Below, piece by piece: positions 47,021 through 56,154 of a stretch of DNA of 64,000 nucleotides. Each line of letters opens with the position of its first letter. Position 1 is the first letter of the stretch. The notes below the pieces were generated by a model that saw only the letters and a list, made by a program, of their open reading frames with translations, was not told where the DNA came from and ran no database searches. The stretch spans positions 310,001 through 374,000 of the forward strand of contig NZ_JALJEJ010000001.1 of NCBI RefSeq assembly GCF_022953055.1, written 5' to 3'. This DNA comes from Mucilaginibacter straminoryzae (GTDB taxonomy: Bacteria; Bacteroidota; Bacteroidia; Sphingobacteriales; Sphingobacteriaceae). The position numbers and the translations under genes were made by a program.

Positions 47021-47653
47021 ATGCAGGTGATAAACGGGCAAAATATTGCGGAAATGGAAAAGCTTTACCGCACCGCCATGATGAACAGTATCAGCGGCTA
47101 TAAACCGCTCAACCTGTTAGGTACGATCAGCACTGACGGTAAACCTAATTTATGCATTGTTAGTTCGGTTTTTCATCTTGGTTCTAACCCACCGCTTCTG
47201 GGCATGGTGATCAGGCCGGTACGGCCCCATAATGACAGCCTGAAAAATATCCGCACCACCGGAGTTTACACGCTTAATAACGTACAGGCAGATTTCTACG
47301 AGAAAGCGCATCAAACCAGTGCCAGTTATCCGTCCGGAGTTTCGGAGTTCGAGGAGTGCGGGTTGACCGAATTTTACCACGAAGGTATCGAACCACCGTT
47401 TGTAGCAGAGTCTGGCATTAAAATAGGGTTAGAGCTAATGGAAATGACAGAGCTGCAGTTAAACGGAACCACCATTGTTATCGGGAAAATTAACCTGATC
47501 ATAACCGATGATCAGCTAATCCTCACCGACGGAGCAATAGATCATGTTGCTGCAGGTACGGTAGCTGGTACCGGGCTCGATAGTTACTTCCAACCGCAGT
47601 TTTTAGCGAAGTTGCCTTACGCCAAGCCAGAAACTACCGGTGCCAAAAAGTAA
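47021..47653 (+). CDS. Flavin reductase-family (FMN-binding split barrel) protein
   Basis: 210 residues. The N-terminal half shows the split-barrel pattern LGTISTDGKPNLCIVSSVFH followed by PPLLGMVIRPVRPHNDS, typical of the flavin reductase/nitroreductase-like family. It probably binds FMN and works with the adjacent SDR; the reaction is unknown. Confidence 0.82.
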   Translation: MQVINGQNIAEMEKLYRTAMMNSISGYKPLNLLGTISTDGKPNLCIVSSVFHLGSNPPLLGMVIRPVRPHNDSLKNIRTTGVYTLNNVQADFYEKAHQTSASYPSGVSEFEECGLTEFYHEGIEPPFVAESGIKIGLELMEMTELQLNGTTIVIGKINLIITDDQLILTDGAIDHVAAGTVAGTGLDSYFQPQFLAKLPYAKPETTGAKK

Positions 47654-47675
47654 ATTTAATTTAAATTACTGATGC

Positions 47676-49334
47676 TTATTGGGTGTCGGAAGTTTCATAC
47701 GGAATTGAAAAGGTAATAGTGGTGCCTTTTCCCGGCTCGCTTTCCAATGTAATCTCGCCACCCTGCTTTATGATAATCTCCCTGCATAAATATAAGCCTA
47801 GCCCGGTGCCGGGCTTGTGGCCTTCTGCCTGGTAATAAGGTGTAAACAAGCGGTCTTGCTGGTTTTTAGAAATACCTGCCCCCGTGTCTTTTACTTCTAC
47901 TTTCAGTACGTATTCGTTTGTAAGCTCGCTTTTTACTGCCACGCCGCCAATTTCTGTATACTTTATAGCGTTGCTCAGCAAGTTCAGCATCACTTGCTTC
48001 AGCCTGAAGCTATCGCCGATAATGGTTGCGGCTGTACTTGTATCCTGCTGAAGCGTAAGGCTGATATTTTTGTTTTCGGCCATGAAACGCATAGCTTCCA
48101 CAGCATCGGCTATGGCGTTACCGGGAACAAACGGCCCGCTTTTTCTGCTTTCTGCATAACCCTGCTCCAGTTTGCTGGCATCTAAAACGTTATTCACCGT
48201 TTCGAGCACCAGCCCCGAGGCCAGGTTAATGGTATTTACCTTTTGTTCCTGCTGTTGTGAAAGCCCGATTCTCTTGAGGGTATAAACAGCGCCGTTAATG
48301 GCCATCAGCTTATTACGGATCTCGTGGCTCATGATAGCCAAGATCTCTGATTTTTGCCCGGCCAATTGTATGGCCCGCTTGGTTTCTACCCTGATGCGTC
48401 TTTCTGCCCAGGTGGCGCGGCGAACGTAAACCAGCAGCAGGAAAATAAAAACAAGCATTGCCGCAAGGGCAATGCCCGAAAAGGTATTCAGGTCGCGGGT
48501 GGCAGAGGCATAAGCTTTTAAAGTAGCTTCGCGGCTGCGCTGTGATGAAATGCGGTCAATATCCTGCAATTGCCCCACCAGTTGTCGTAAACTGGTAAGT
48601 AAGTTTAAGTTCGCCAGTACCAAAGCCTGCCCGGATTGTGCCAGCCTGCCATATTGTGAACCTAATTCTGCAAGAAGCGCCCGTGCCTGTTTTTCAGAAA
48701 GATCATTAGTGGCCTTGCTTTTCTTTCTGAGCGTGATCACTTTAACAGACTGCGTACCACGGAAAGCGTCTTTAAGCCTGCTGAAAAATCCGCTTTTGCT
48801 CGCTTCTTTATGTGTCGTGATAACAGAATCTGTCTGAATCTCTTCTTTCTGGCCTTTGGGTGTAGTCAACGACTTCTGATGCAGGCGTTCTATGGTTGTA
48901 ACGCGGACAAGCGAATCAAAGCTGGTACGTAATTTGAAAAGCTGCGCTGATATTTCCAGTTTTTGTGCTAATATCCGGGCCAGTTGTTCACGGCTTTCGG
49001 GCAGGTTTGAAGCAGATTGGCTACGGTAGTGCTCCGTGATCGCAGAAATTTCCCGGAAAATATTGTCTGTCTTCTTTTGGTAGTCTGTCAGATATTTTGC
49101 GTCGCCATTACTGCTGGCCTTCTGGAAGCTGTTCTCAGCCATATCCAGGTCAAGCAGTAGCGCGCTGATCCTGTTCTGCGGCGACGGCGCGTTCAACTGT
49201 CCGCTTAGTTTATCCAGCCTGGTAGTGATACTATGGCGAAGAATAAACGAGCCGGCTGTTACAATCAGGCTGAATAAAAGGAAGATAATTAACAAGCGGT
49301 TGATAATGCCGGTTAAGTTGTCCCGTGTCGTCAT
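47676..49334 (-). CDS. Membrane sensor histidine kinase
   Basis: 552 residues with an N-terminal membrane helix (near 10-30), a long helical periplasmic region, a second helix near 285-305, an H-box IMSHEIRNKLMAI and a HATPase with N-box LLNLLSNAIKYT and G-boxes GAGIS and GTGLGLYL. It is on the same strand and downstream of the coiled-coil gene and the LytTR regulator. Its partner is not obvious, since LytTR regulators usually pair with a different kinase type. Confidence 0.88.
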   Translation of the reverse strand: MTTRDNLTGIINRLLIIFLLFSLIVTAGSFILRHSITTRLDKLSGQLNAPSPQNRISALLLDLDMAENSFQKASSNGDAKYLTDYQKKTDNIFREISAITEHYRSQSASNLPESREQLARILAQKLEISAQLFKLRTSFDSLVRVTTIERLHQKSLTTPKGQKEEIQTDSVITTHKEASKSGFFSRLKDAFRGTQSVKVITLRKKSKATNDLSEKQARALLAELGSQYGRLAQSGQALVLANLNLLTSLRQLVGQLQDIDRISSQRSREATLKAYASATRDLNTFSGIALAAMLVFIFLLLVYVRRATWAERRIRVETKRAIQLAGQKSEILAIMSHEIRNKLMAINGAVYTLKRIGLSQQQEQKVNTINLASGLVLETVNNVLDASKLEQGYAESRKSGPFVPGNAIADAVEAMRFMAENKNISLTLQQDTSTAATIIGDSFRLKQVMLNLLSNAIKYTEIGGVAVKSELTNEYVLKVEVKDTGAGISKNQQDRLFTPYYQAEGHKPGTGLGLYLCREIIIKQGGEITLESEPGKGTTITFSIPYETSDTQ

Positions 49335-49374
49335 ATTAATGGCACTACAACACTAACCGGCATAGAAAGTTTGT

Positions 49375-49815
49375 TTATTCACCGTTCTGAAGCTTTTCAA
49401 TCTTCTCTTTGGTCTTATCGATGTCTTTATTCAGCTCCTTGATCTTCTTTTGATCTTTTTCCACTTTACGGGCCGCATCTTCGGCATCGCTGGTTTGGCT
49501 GTCTGCTTTTCTTGCAGCCTTGGCTGCCCTGCGGGTATCACCTGCGTCGCCGCCTACGGCAGAAGCAGCCTGTTTACGACTTTTTTCCTGCGCTTTATTT
49601 GATTCGGAAGCGGCTTCCTCTGCGGCAGCCTGTTCGTCTGGCAGGCGCTGCTGTATCTTGGCAAGCTCCTCCTGTAGGTCTGCAAGTTTTTTATTTAACT
49701 TCTGTACCTGCGCGTTGATTTTTGCGGTATCGCGTTTGGTGCTGTCTTTTAGATTATTGGCTTTGGCGGCTACAGATAAACCAAGTACCAGGGCAATTAA
49801 TATTAACTTTTTCAT
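49375..49815 (-). CDS. Exported Ala/Lys-rich coiled-coil protein
   Basis: 146 residues. Signal peptide ends near AAKAN; the remainder is an almost continuous coiled coil (QVQKLNKKLADLQEELAKIQ; KIKELNKDIDKTKEKIEKLQ) with an Ala-rich middle. I do not recognise a family. Between the kinase and response regulator genes, so a periplasmic accessory role is possible. Confidence 0.6.
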   Translation of the reverse strand: MKKLILIALVLGLSVAAKANNLKDSTKRDTAKINAQVQKLNKKLADLQEELAKIQQRLPDEQAAAEEAASESNKAQEKSRKQAASAVGGDAGDTRRAAKAARKADSQTSDAEDAARKVEKDQKKIKELNKDIDKTKEKIEKLQNGE

Positions 49816-49919
49816 AGCTGTTCATTTTAATAATACTCAAAAGAACAACAGGCTGCTTTTTTTACAAAGCAGGTTCGACGGAAGCCCGGTGCCAGCCGAT
49901 GAAAAGGGTTTTCGGGCCG

Positions 49920-50630
49920 TCAGAGCCAGGCGGCAAATTCGCGCCGGAAATCGTCCCGGTATTGTTCGGTTACAGGGATAGTTGTTTTACCGAACTTGAC
50001 CGTCATATGCTGTATGGATTCTACCTTAGCCGGATTGATAATGAAAGAGCGGTGAATGCGTAAGAAACCATGATCCCGCAGTTTTTCTTCCATGGCTTTT
50101 AGTGTGGAGAGGGTAGTGATGGTCTTGCTTGCGGTGAATACTTTCACATAGTCTTTAAAGCTCTCCAGGTAGCAGATGTCTGCAATGTCTACCCGTACCA
50201 GTTCGTGCTCTACCTTCAGAAAAAGAAAATCAGCTGCTGGTGCAGTTTTTTTATTTGATAATGCCGAACGTGCTTTAATTGCGGCCTTGTAAAAATCTTC
50301 GTAGGTGAAAGGCTTCACCAGGTAATCCAGTGCGTCTACTTTGTACCCGTCTACGGCGTATTCGCGCGAGCCACTGATAAGAATGACTTTCGGAGCAGAC
50401 ACACCGCTGTTTTTTAGTGTAGAGGCAAACGTAACGCCATCTATGCCTGGTAAGTTAATATCCAGGATCAGGAGATCGATGCCGCCTTTTTCCAGGATAT
50501 CCAATGCCTCGGCAGTATCAAAAAAACAACCGGATAGATGAAGGAACGGCGTTTGTTTAACCATGTCAGAAACGCAGGCGTTTACTTCTTTATCGTCATC
50601 AATTATTAAACAGTTAAGCCTTTGTTCCAT
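49920..50630 (-). CDS. LytTR-family response regulator
   Basis: 236 residues. Receiver domain with phosphoacceptor Asp in LLILDINLPG and acidic DDDKE, then a LytTR DNA-binding domain (YLESFKDYVKVFTASKTITTLSTLKAMEEKL; RIHRSFIINPAKV). Upstream gene of the minus-strand cluster with the coiled-coil protein and kinase. Confidence 0.92.
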   Translation of the reverse strand: MEQRLNCLIIDDDKEVNACVSDMVKQTPFLHLSGCFFDTAEALDILEKGGIDLLILDINLPGIDGVTFASTLKNSGVSAPKVILISGSREYAVDGYKVDALDYLVKPFTYEDFYKAAIKARSALSNKKTAPAADFLFLKVEHELVRVDIADICYLESFKDYVKVFTASKTITTLSTLKAMEEKLRDHGFLRIHRSFIINPAKVESIQHMTVKFGKTTIPVTEQYRDDFRREFAAWL

Positions 50631-50776
50631 TCCACTAATTTACAATCGCGTTGCCTGCGGTGCAACTTCTTATTAAAAGGGTCTATTTTATTTAGCCTAT
50701 ACCCCCGTTGATGAAGAACGTTTTCTTTAACAAAAGGTTAGGTCAAACAGCCTATTTGACGTCGTGCTAAATAAAA

Positions 50777-50806
50777 ATCGCCCGCTCTGGCTAACAGGCG
50801 GGCGAT
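50777..50806 (-). terminator. Terminator of the TonB receptor gene
   Basis: ATCGCCCGC pairs perfectly with GCGGGCGAT. On the minus strand it is followed by TTTTTATTT, about 20 bp after the receptor stop. Confidence 0.8.
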
Positions 50807-50826
50807 CGATTTGATGACGAAGAACG

Positions 50827-53289
50827 TTACATGAAGCTAACCGGAATAACCAGTTTAAAGCTGATGTTACGCCCCATGTTAAAAATACCGGGCTGAACAC
50901 CGGCAGGTACCGTCGGATTGTCGAAGTATTTTAACCTGCTCATGTTAGATTGATAGCTTACATTGGCAAGATTGGTGCCTTCAATAAACAGGCTAAGCAG
51001 GTTTCTGCCTTTGGTATTGTATAAACTGCCGCCAATACCGGCGCTTAACAGATTATACCCGGCAGTATACGTTTCGGTGCCATAGGCAGAGAAGAAACGG
51101 CTCTGCGCATTGTAATGATCAAAGCCAGCAAACGCGAACAGATTTCTGAAATGGCCGAACCCTTTTGCAAAATTACCCCTCAACTCAGAATGGGTATGCA
51201 GCGGCGGTATAAAGGGCAGGTATTTTAAACTGTCTGCTACTTTCTCGCCGTTGCCTAAATTTTGCCCGTAGGTAAGGGTTAAGGCATTGGCAAAGTGCAG
51301 CCATGATACCGGGTGTACATCCAGGCTGAACTCGCCACCCTGAATCCGGGCTTTGGTTTGCACATAGGTGAAGGTATTATACCCTTGTGTAACTACCGGC
51401 GAACCATCAGCATTCAACTCCTGCTCCTGGAAGATGTAGTTAGAAATGCGGTTGTTGTACAGTTCTACACTTGCAGAGAGGTAAGGCAGGGTTAAGAAAG
51501 CACCAAGGTCTTCCTGCAAGCTAAACTCGGGTTTGAAATTGCTGTTGCCGATGTGATAGATCTGCGAACCCGGATCAGGTCCGTTTGCAGAAAGTTCTGC
51601 GATACTTGGCGCGCGGAAACCACGGGCGATATTAGCTTTCACTGCAAAAGCATTGGAGAAGTTATAGGTAGCGCCAAAGCTGCCGGTTGCACCAGAGAAA
51701 GTTTTGCTTAAAGCAGGGAATTGCTGCGTTACATTAGCTGTTGCCGTTGGATTACCCCCGGTGTAAAGAGACGGGAAGTAAGCCCTTGTCGTATCTATGT
51801 AGGCTGCTTTGCCGGTAAATGAGCGGCTGTCATACCTTACACCGCCTGCTAAATCTAATTTGCCGAATGATTTTCTGGCTACCAGGAACGGGCCGATATC
51901 AAACTGATGGTAGGCCGGTATAGGGAAGTCTGTACTGTTGCTGCCCAGGCTGTTGTTTTGATACATGCCGTTAACGCCCACTGTAGTTTCATAGCCGTTA
52001 CCTAACGGATAGTTATATTTGATATCATAGGTATAGGTGTTCAATTGCAGGTTTAGCCCGGGTATATCTGCATCTTGTGGGTGGGTATATTCCCGGCGGT
52101 GGCTGTACTGGTACCCCAGGTTAACGATCAGGTTACCCGGCCCGATAACAAAGTTGCTGTTGTTATAAATACGGTAAAGTTGTACCCGCTGGTGCAGTAC
52201 AGGTATAGCGTAGGAATTTAATTCGCTATTAGGGACAATAGGGCGATAATGATCTGCATCGGTGATCTGTTTGGTAAACTGACGAGTAAGCGAATCACGG
52301 CTGCCATCGGGGATGTCTTGCTTGTCGTCAAACAAGGTGCCGTGGAAGTAAGAGTAACCCCATGATTTGTTGACGCCCAACATCACATGCGCATCTTTTT
52401 CTTTAAAGCCGGTGGCATATACGCGGCCGTCATGCGGGTTCTGATAGTCTTTAGCTTCCTTGTTAGAGATTATCGTTCCCCAAACCAGGCCTTTGTTATT
52501 GCCGAATAAATTCATGGAGTTATCCCAAAGGCCATTGTTAGTACCGTAGGTGTTTGTGATCGCGCCTTTGATTGTTCCTTCGGGTACGGGCTGCGGCGAT
52601 AACAGGTTAACCACACCACCGATGGCATCCGAGCCATAGGTTAAGCTGGCGGGGCCCTTGATGATTTCTACACGGTCGATAGAATTCTGGTCAACCTCGA
52701 TACCGTGTTCGTCGCCCCATTGCTGGCCTTCCTGGCGGATACCATCCTGCAGGGTAACTACGCGGTTATAGCCCAGGCCATGTATAAACGGTTTAGAAAT
52801 ATTCGGGCCTGTTGTTACAGCGCTGATACCGGGCAGGTTTGCTATCTCATCGATCACGTTGTTGGATGCCGCCCGTTGGTCCAGGTAACTTTTGCTAATG
52901 GCGACGATTGGTATCGGGTTACGCTTGATTTCTGTAGCGCGGCTTACGCCCGTAACTACCACTTCGTTTATTTCTACAGCAGAAGTCTGCAACTGGATAT
53001 TTAAAGTAGCAGTGCTGCTTAAATTTACGTTTTGTGCAATAGCGCGATAACCAACTGCGCTCACCTGGATCAGGTATGTACCTCTGGGAAGATTATTAAA
53101 ATGGTAAGCACCGCTACTATCTGATGTGGTGTTTAGTTTAAGGTCGGGAATGCGCACGGTTGCGGCGTAGATCGGATGGCCGTCTTTGGCATCTGTTATT
53201 TTTCCGCCGAGTTTGGTTAGCGGTGGTAAAGCAAAAAGAAATACAGGAAGCATCAGCAGCATTAAGCTGGCAAATAGTTTAATTTTCAT
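50827..53289 (-). CDS. TonB-dependent receptor, candidate zinc/metal uptake
   Basis: 820 residues with a signal peptide, a carboxypeptidase-regulatory-like domain (GKITDAKDGHPIYAATVRIP), a plug domain with NVIDEIANLPGISAVTTG and a barrel ending in ISFKLVIPVSFM. It lacks the SusC-type N-terminal STN domain. It is transcribed with a small His-rich protein and a Fur/Zur-type repressor, which suggests metal or metallophore import; substrate is inferred from context only. Confidence 0.88.
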   Translation of the reverse strand: MKIKLFASLMLLMLPVFLFALPPLTKLGGKITDAKDGHPIYAATVRIPDLKLNTTSDSSGAYHFNNLPRGTYLIQVSAVGYRAIAQNVNLSSTATLNIQLQTSAVEINEVVVTGVSRATEIKRNPIPIVAISKSYLDQRAASNNVIDEIANLPGISAVTTGPNISKPFIHGLGYNRVVTLQDGIRQEGQQWGDEHGIEVDQNSIDRVEIIKGPASLTYGSDAIGGVVNLLSPQPVPEGTIKGAITNTYGTNNGLWDNSMNLFGNNKGLVWGTIISNKEAKDYQNPHDGRVYATGFKEKDAHVMLGVNKSWGYSYFHGTLFDDKQDIPDGSRDSLTRQFTKQITDADHYRPIVPNSELNSYAIPVLHQRVQLYRIYNNSNFVIGPGNLIVNLGYQYSHRREYTHPQDADIPGLNLQLNTYTYDIKYNYPLGNGYETTVGVNGMYQNNSLGSNSTDFPIPAYHQFDIGPFLVARKSFGKLDLAGGVRYDSRSFTGKAAYIDTTRAYFPSLYTGGNPTATANVTQQFPALSKTFSGATGSFGATYNFSNAFAVKANIARGFRAPSIAELSANGPDPGSQIYHIGNSNFKPEFSLQEDLGAFLTLPYLSASVELYNNRISNYIFQEQELNADGSPVVTQGYNTFTYVQTKARIQGGEFSLDVHPVSWLHFANALTLTYGQNLGNGEKVADSLKYLPFIPPLHTHSELRGNFAKGFGHFRNLFAFAGFDHYNAQSRFFSAYGTETYTAGYNLLSAGIGGSLYNTKGRNLLSLFIEGTNLANVSYQSNMSRLKYFDNPTVPAGVQPGIFNMGRNISFKLVIPVSFM

Positions 53290-53329
53290 ATTGTGGATTG
53301 GATTAAATTAAAAAGTGTTTATGGCGATG

Positions 53330-53644
53330 TTAAGCCATAACCGGGGGAGCCCTTCCACATTTCTGATAAATAACTACTTCATGCTTAAATAAGGTGTTTT
53401 TTGTAAGATAATGATAGCTGCTTACCGCAAGCCTGATAGCCTGGTAGGATTGACACGAGAAGTAAACCGGGTCTGAACTGAAATGACAGATGTTACAGGT
53501 GTCATTTTCTTTCCTGGACTGATCGTGGTCTGCTTTTGTATAGGAAGCATGATGGTGCGTGTGTAAAGAAACAGCCAGCTGCCCTGCAACAAAAGTAAAC
53601 AGCAGTACAACGGCAATACATCTGATGAGGAAATTCTTTTTCAC
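53330..53644 (-). CDS. Small exported His/Cys-rich protein
   Basis: About 104 residues from GTG 53644, which directly starts a signal sequence (KKNFLIRCIAVVLLF); the TTG at 53659 is less likely. The mature part has SLHTHHHASY and TCNICHF, likely metal ligands. It lies between the TonB receptor and the Fur/Zur-type gene. A periplasmic metal-handling role is inferred. Confidence 0.65.
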   Translation of the reverse strand: MKKNFLIRCIAVVLLFTFVAGQLAVSLHTHHHASYTKADHDQSRKENDTCNICHFSSDPVYFSCQSYQAIRLAVSSYHYLTKNTLFKHEVVIYQKCGRAPPVMA

Positions 53645-53682
53645 AGCCCTAATGAGCAAAGCTAATGATAAAAGCTTTTAAA

Positions 53683-53697
53683 CGCAGCTATGTTGCA
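53683..53697. promoter_or_regulatory. Possible Zur-type operator
   Basis: On the minus strand TGCAAC-ATA-GCTGCG is an imperfect inverted repeat (4 of 6 arm positions), 39 bp upstream of the small His-rich gene. It is proposed because a Fur/Zur-type gene is next to it. Confidence 0.3.
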
Positions 53698-53777
53698 AAT
53701 TCTAATCCTTTTCTAATGTTTGCCGGGTTGCCATCAAGAATACCTGGTATGGTGCCGACAGTATTAAAAATAATAGC

Positions 53778-54203
53778 TTACTGCTTGTCTTTGCAGTGCT
53801 CACAAATGCCGGAGATCAGCATATTGATGTTTTGAGCAGTGTAGCCCTTTGGCAGGTGCAACGGAGGCAGGTGAAAATCTTTCAGGCAATAGAGTTGTTC
53901 GCATTTTGTACAGTTAAAATGTACATGCTCGTCATGATGATGCCCCGCTACACAATTATCCGTACACATGGCATAGTTAGCCGTGCCATTGACGTCAATG
54001 ATCTTATGTAAAATGCCTTTCTCTTCAAACGTTTTCAGGATACGGTAGAGGGTAACCCGGTCTATATCTTCTTTGATGTTTTTCTCCAGGTATGGCTGCG
54101 AGGTTGCGCTCTCGCGAGAGGCAATCATTTCCAGCACGGTTAAGCGCGGCGATGTAACGTGCAGGTTATTTTTTTGCAGAAGTTCCGTGAATTCCTGTAC
54201 CAT
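53778..54203 (-). CDS. Fur-family metalloregulator, probably Zur-like
   Basis: 141 residues from ATG 54203; a longer frame to 54293 adds residues before the normal Fur N terminus. The winged helix (TSPRLTVLEMIASRESA; DRVTLYRILKTFEEKGIL) is typical. Metal ligands are GHHHDEHVHFNC, CTKCEQLYC and a C-terminal CEHC, so both the structural Cys4 zinc site and sensory His site seem present. The neighbourhood (TonB receptor, His-rich protein) suggests zinc rather than iron. Confidence 0.87.
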   Translation of the reverse strand: MVQEFTELLQKNNLHVTSPRLTVLEMIASRESATSQPYLEKNIKEDIDRVTLYRILKTFEEKGILHKIIDVNGTANYAMCTDNCVAGHHHDEHVHFNCTKCEQLYCLKDFHLPPLHLPKGYTAQNINMLISGICEHCKDKQ

Positions 54204-54371
54204 ATACAAATATACAAAGATTAATTTTAGCGCGGCTTTGCCCGGTGTGTCACCATAGATAGCGTAAACGACATGCTGTCTGCATTTGATCATTATCCCG
54301 ATTGCAGCTTTTTTAACATAAAATCAACAGATAATTAATCATTCTAATTACTAACTTTAGGATTTATATCA

Positions 54372-54995
54372 ATGGAGCAGATGAATGATCAGCAATTGTG
54401 GACGTTGTTTTTACAGGGAGACCAGCAAGCCTATCATGACATCTATGCACTTTACTATCAGAACCTGTACAGCTATGGCCTCCGGAAAGTTAACGAACCC
54501 GAGTTGGTGCGCGATTGTATCCAGGATCTGTTTGTCAATCTTTGGTCGGGGCGGAAGAATTTAAACTCGACGGATAATATTAAATATTACCTGCTGGCGT
54601 CGTTAAAAAACCTGCTGATCAGGGCTGCTACGCAAAATACCCGTTGGCAGGGGATAGATGCAGATACCTTAAACCAGTTCCAGTTAGAATTTAACCTGGA
54701 ATCTGAATATATCCGCAAAGAGAACATGAGTTTGCAGGCCAAAGCGCTGATGGATGCACTGGATCAACTAACTCCGCGGCAAAAAGAAGTGCTTTATCTC
54801 CGCTATTTTGAAGAACTAAGCTTTGAAGAAATTGCAGATTTGCTGGATATATCTGTAAGAGCAGTCTATAAGTTGGGATATCGCGCAATTGATGCGCTTA
54901 AATTAATATTGAACCTCCCTAAATCCGATATTTTAATGTTATTGGCTACATATCGGATAGAAATTTCCCTTTCTGCAGGGCATTTCTTAAGATAA
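54372..54995 (+). CDS. ECF-type RNA polymerase sigma factor
   Basis: 207 residues. Region 2 (YHDIYALYYQNLYSYGLRKV) and region 4 (LTPRQKEVLYLRYFEELSFEEIADLLDISVRAVYKL) are clear. It is followed by a FecR-like anti-sigma and a SusC/SusD pair, the standard Bacteroidota cell-surface signalling layout in which an outer-membrane transporter signals to the sigma factor. Confidence 0.92.
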   Translation: MEQMNDQQLWTLFLQGDQQAYHDIYALYYQNLYSYGLRKVNEPELVRDCIQDLFVNLWSGRKNLNSTDNIKYYLLASLKNLLIRAATQNTRWQGIDADTLNQFQLEFNLESEYIRKENMSLQAKALMDALDQLTPRQKEVLYLRYFEELSFEEIADLLDISVRAVYKLGYRAIDALKLILNLPKSDILMLLATYRIEISLSAGHFLR

Positions 54996-55091
54996 TATTA
55001 AATTATTTTAAAATTTTTTCTTTTTCGTGGGTCAAAATCAGAAGTAAGATGCTTTGTATTATTGATAACACCTTAAAGTGTTTGATAATAC

Positions 55092-56117
55092 ATGCAAAAA
55101 TTTGACGATTATTCGTTTGATGACTTTTTAGAAGACATTTCATTCATCAGGTTTGTGAAAAACGGGCCGCAAGGCAATGATGATGTATGGCAGCAATGGG
55201 TGGTGAGCAATCCGCCCAATCTGGATACGTATTCCCAGGCAAGAAGATATATACTGACAGCCATAAGTATTACCCCTGTTAAAGATACCGAAGAGAACCG
55301 CTCTGCAGTATGGGCTAAAATTAATAGCCGTATCGCCCGCCAGGCTAAAATAGCGGTCATGACAAAGCGCATTAAAATATGGAGCTATTCTGCTGCTGCT
55401 GCGTTGCTGTTATTTGCCTGCGGGTACTGGTATGTTACTTCGCAAATTATTATTCAAACCGGTTTTGGCGAACAGCGCTCGGTTACCCTGCCGGATAACA
55501 GTATCGTTAAACTGAACGCCAATTCGGCTTTGCGTTATCCCCGCGCATGGCGCATACATGGCGTACGTGAAGTATGGTTAAATGGCGAGGCTTTCTTTAG
55601 GGTGCAGCACCTTAATAAGCAGCCGCAGCAGGTTAAACCTTCCGAGCGATTTGTGGTACACGCCGGCGTGGTACAGGTGCAGGTATTGGGTACAGAATTT
55701 AACGTAAAGAGCCGTCGTAACCATGTGACGGTATCCCTTACCAAAGGTAAGATCGGTGTGAGCACCGGTAAAAATAATCCGCAGTTTATTCTTGCGCCGG
55801 GCGAGGCGGTTAGGTACCAGGATAAGAAGATCGTCCGTACGGCAATCAACCGGATGAATAACCAGCCGCTGGCCTGGACCAAAAATCAAATGATTGTTAA
55901 CGGGATAACCGTTGCCGGTATTATCGAAAATTACGAGGATACTTACGGCGGCCATATTATTCTTGAAAACCCGGCACTGGGAAACAAGCGGATTGACGGC
56001 ACCATTTCTATGACCAGTAAGGACGCTACCATTTATATGCTGGCCAACTTATTGAATGCCACCGTGGAACCGCGGAACAATGGGGTCTATTACATTAAAC
56101 TAAATCATGTAAAATAA
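55092..56117 (+). CDS. FecR-family anti-sigma factor
   Basis: 341 residues: cytoplasmic N-terminal part, one membrane helix (near residues 97-117), then a periplasmic FecR domain (TGFGEQRSVTLPDNSIVKLNANSALRYP) and a C-terminal domain related to the TonB-receptor partner. It should hold the sigma factor of the previous gene and release it when the SusC-type receptor signals. Confidence 0.92.
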   Translation: MQKFDDYSFDDFLEDISFIRFVKNGPQGNDDVWQQWVVSNPPNLDTYSQARRYILTAISITPVKDTEENRSAVWAKINSRIARQAKIAVMTKRIKIWSYSAAAALLLFACGYWYVTSQIIIQTGFGEQRSVTLPDNSIVKLNANSALRYPRAWRIHGVREVWLNGEAFFRVQHLNKQPQQVKPSERFVVHAGVVQVQVLGTEFNVKSRRNHVTVSLTKGKIGVSTGKNNPQFILAPGEAVRYQDKKIVRTAINRMNNQPLAWTKNQMIVNGITVAGIIENYEDTYGGHIILENPALGNKRIDGTISMTSKDATIYMLANLLNATVEPRNNGVYYIKLNHVK

Positions 56118-56154
56118 TTAACTAACAAACCCAACTACTTTAAACTATCGATTT

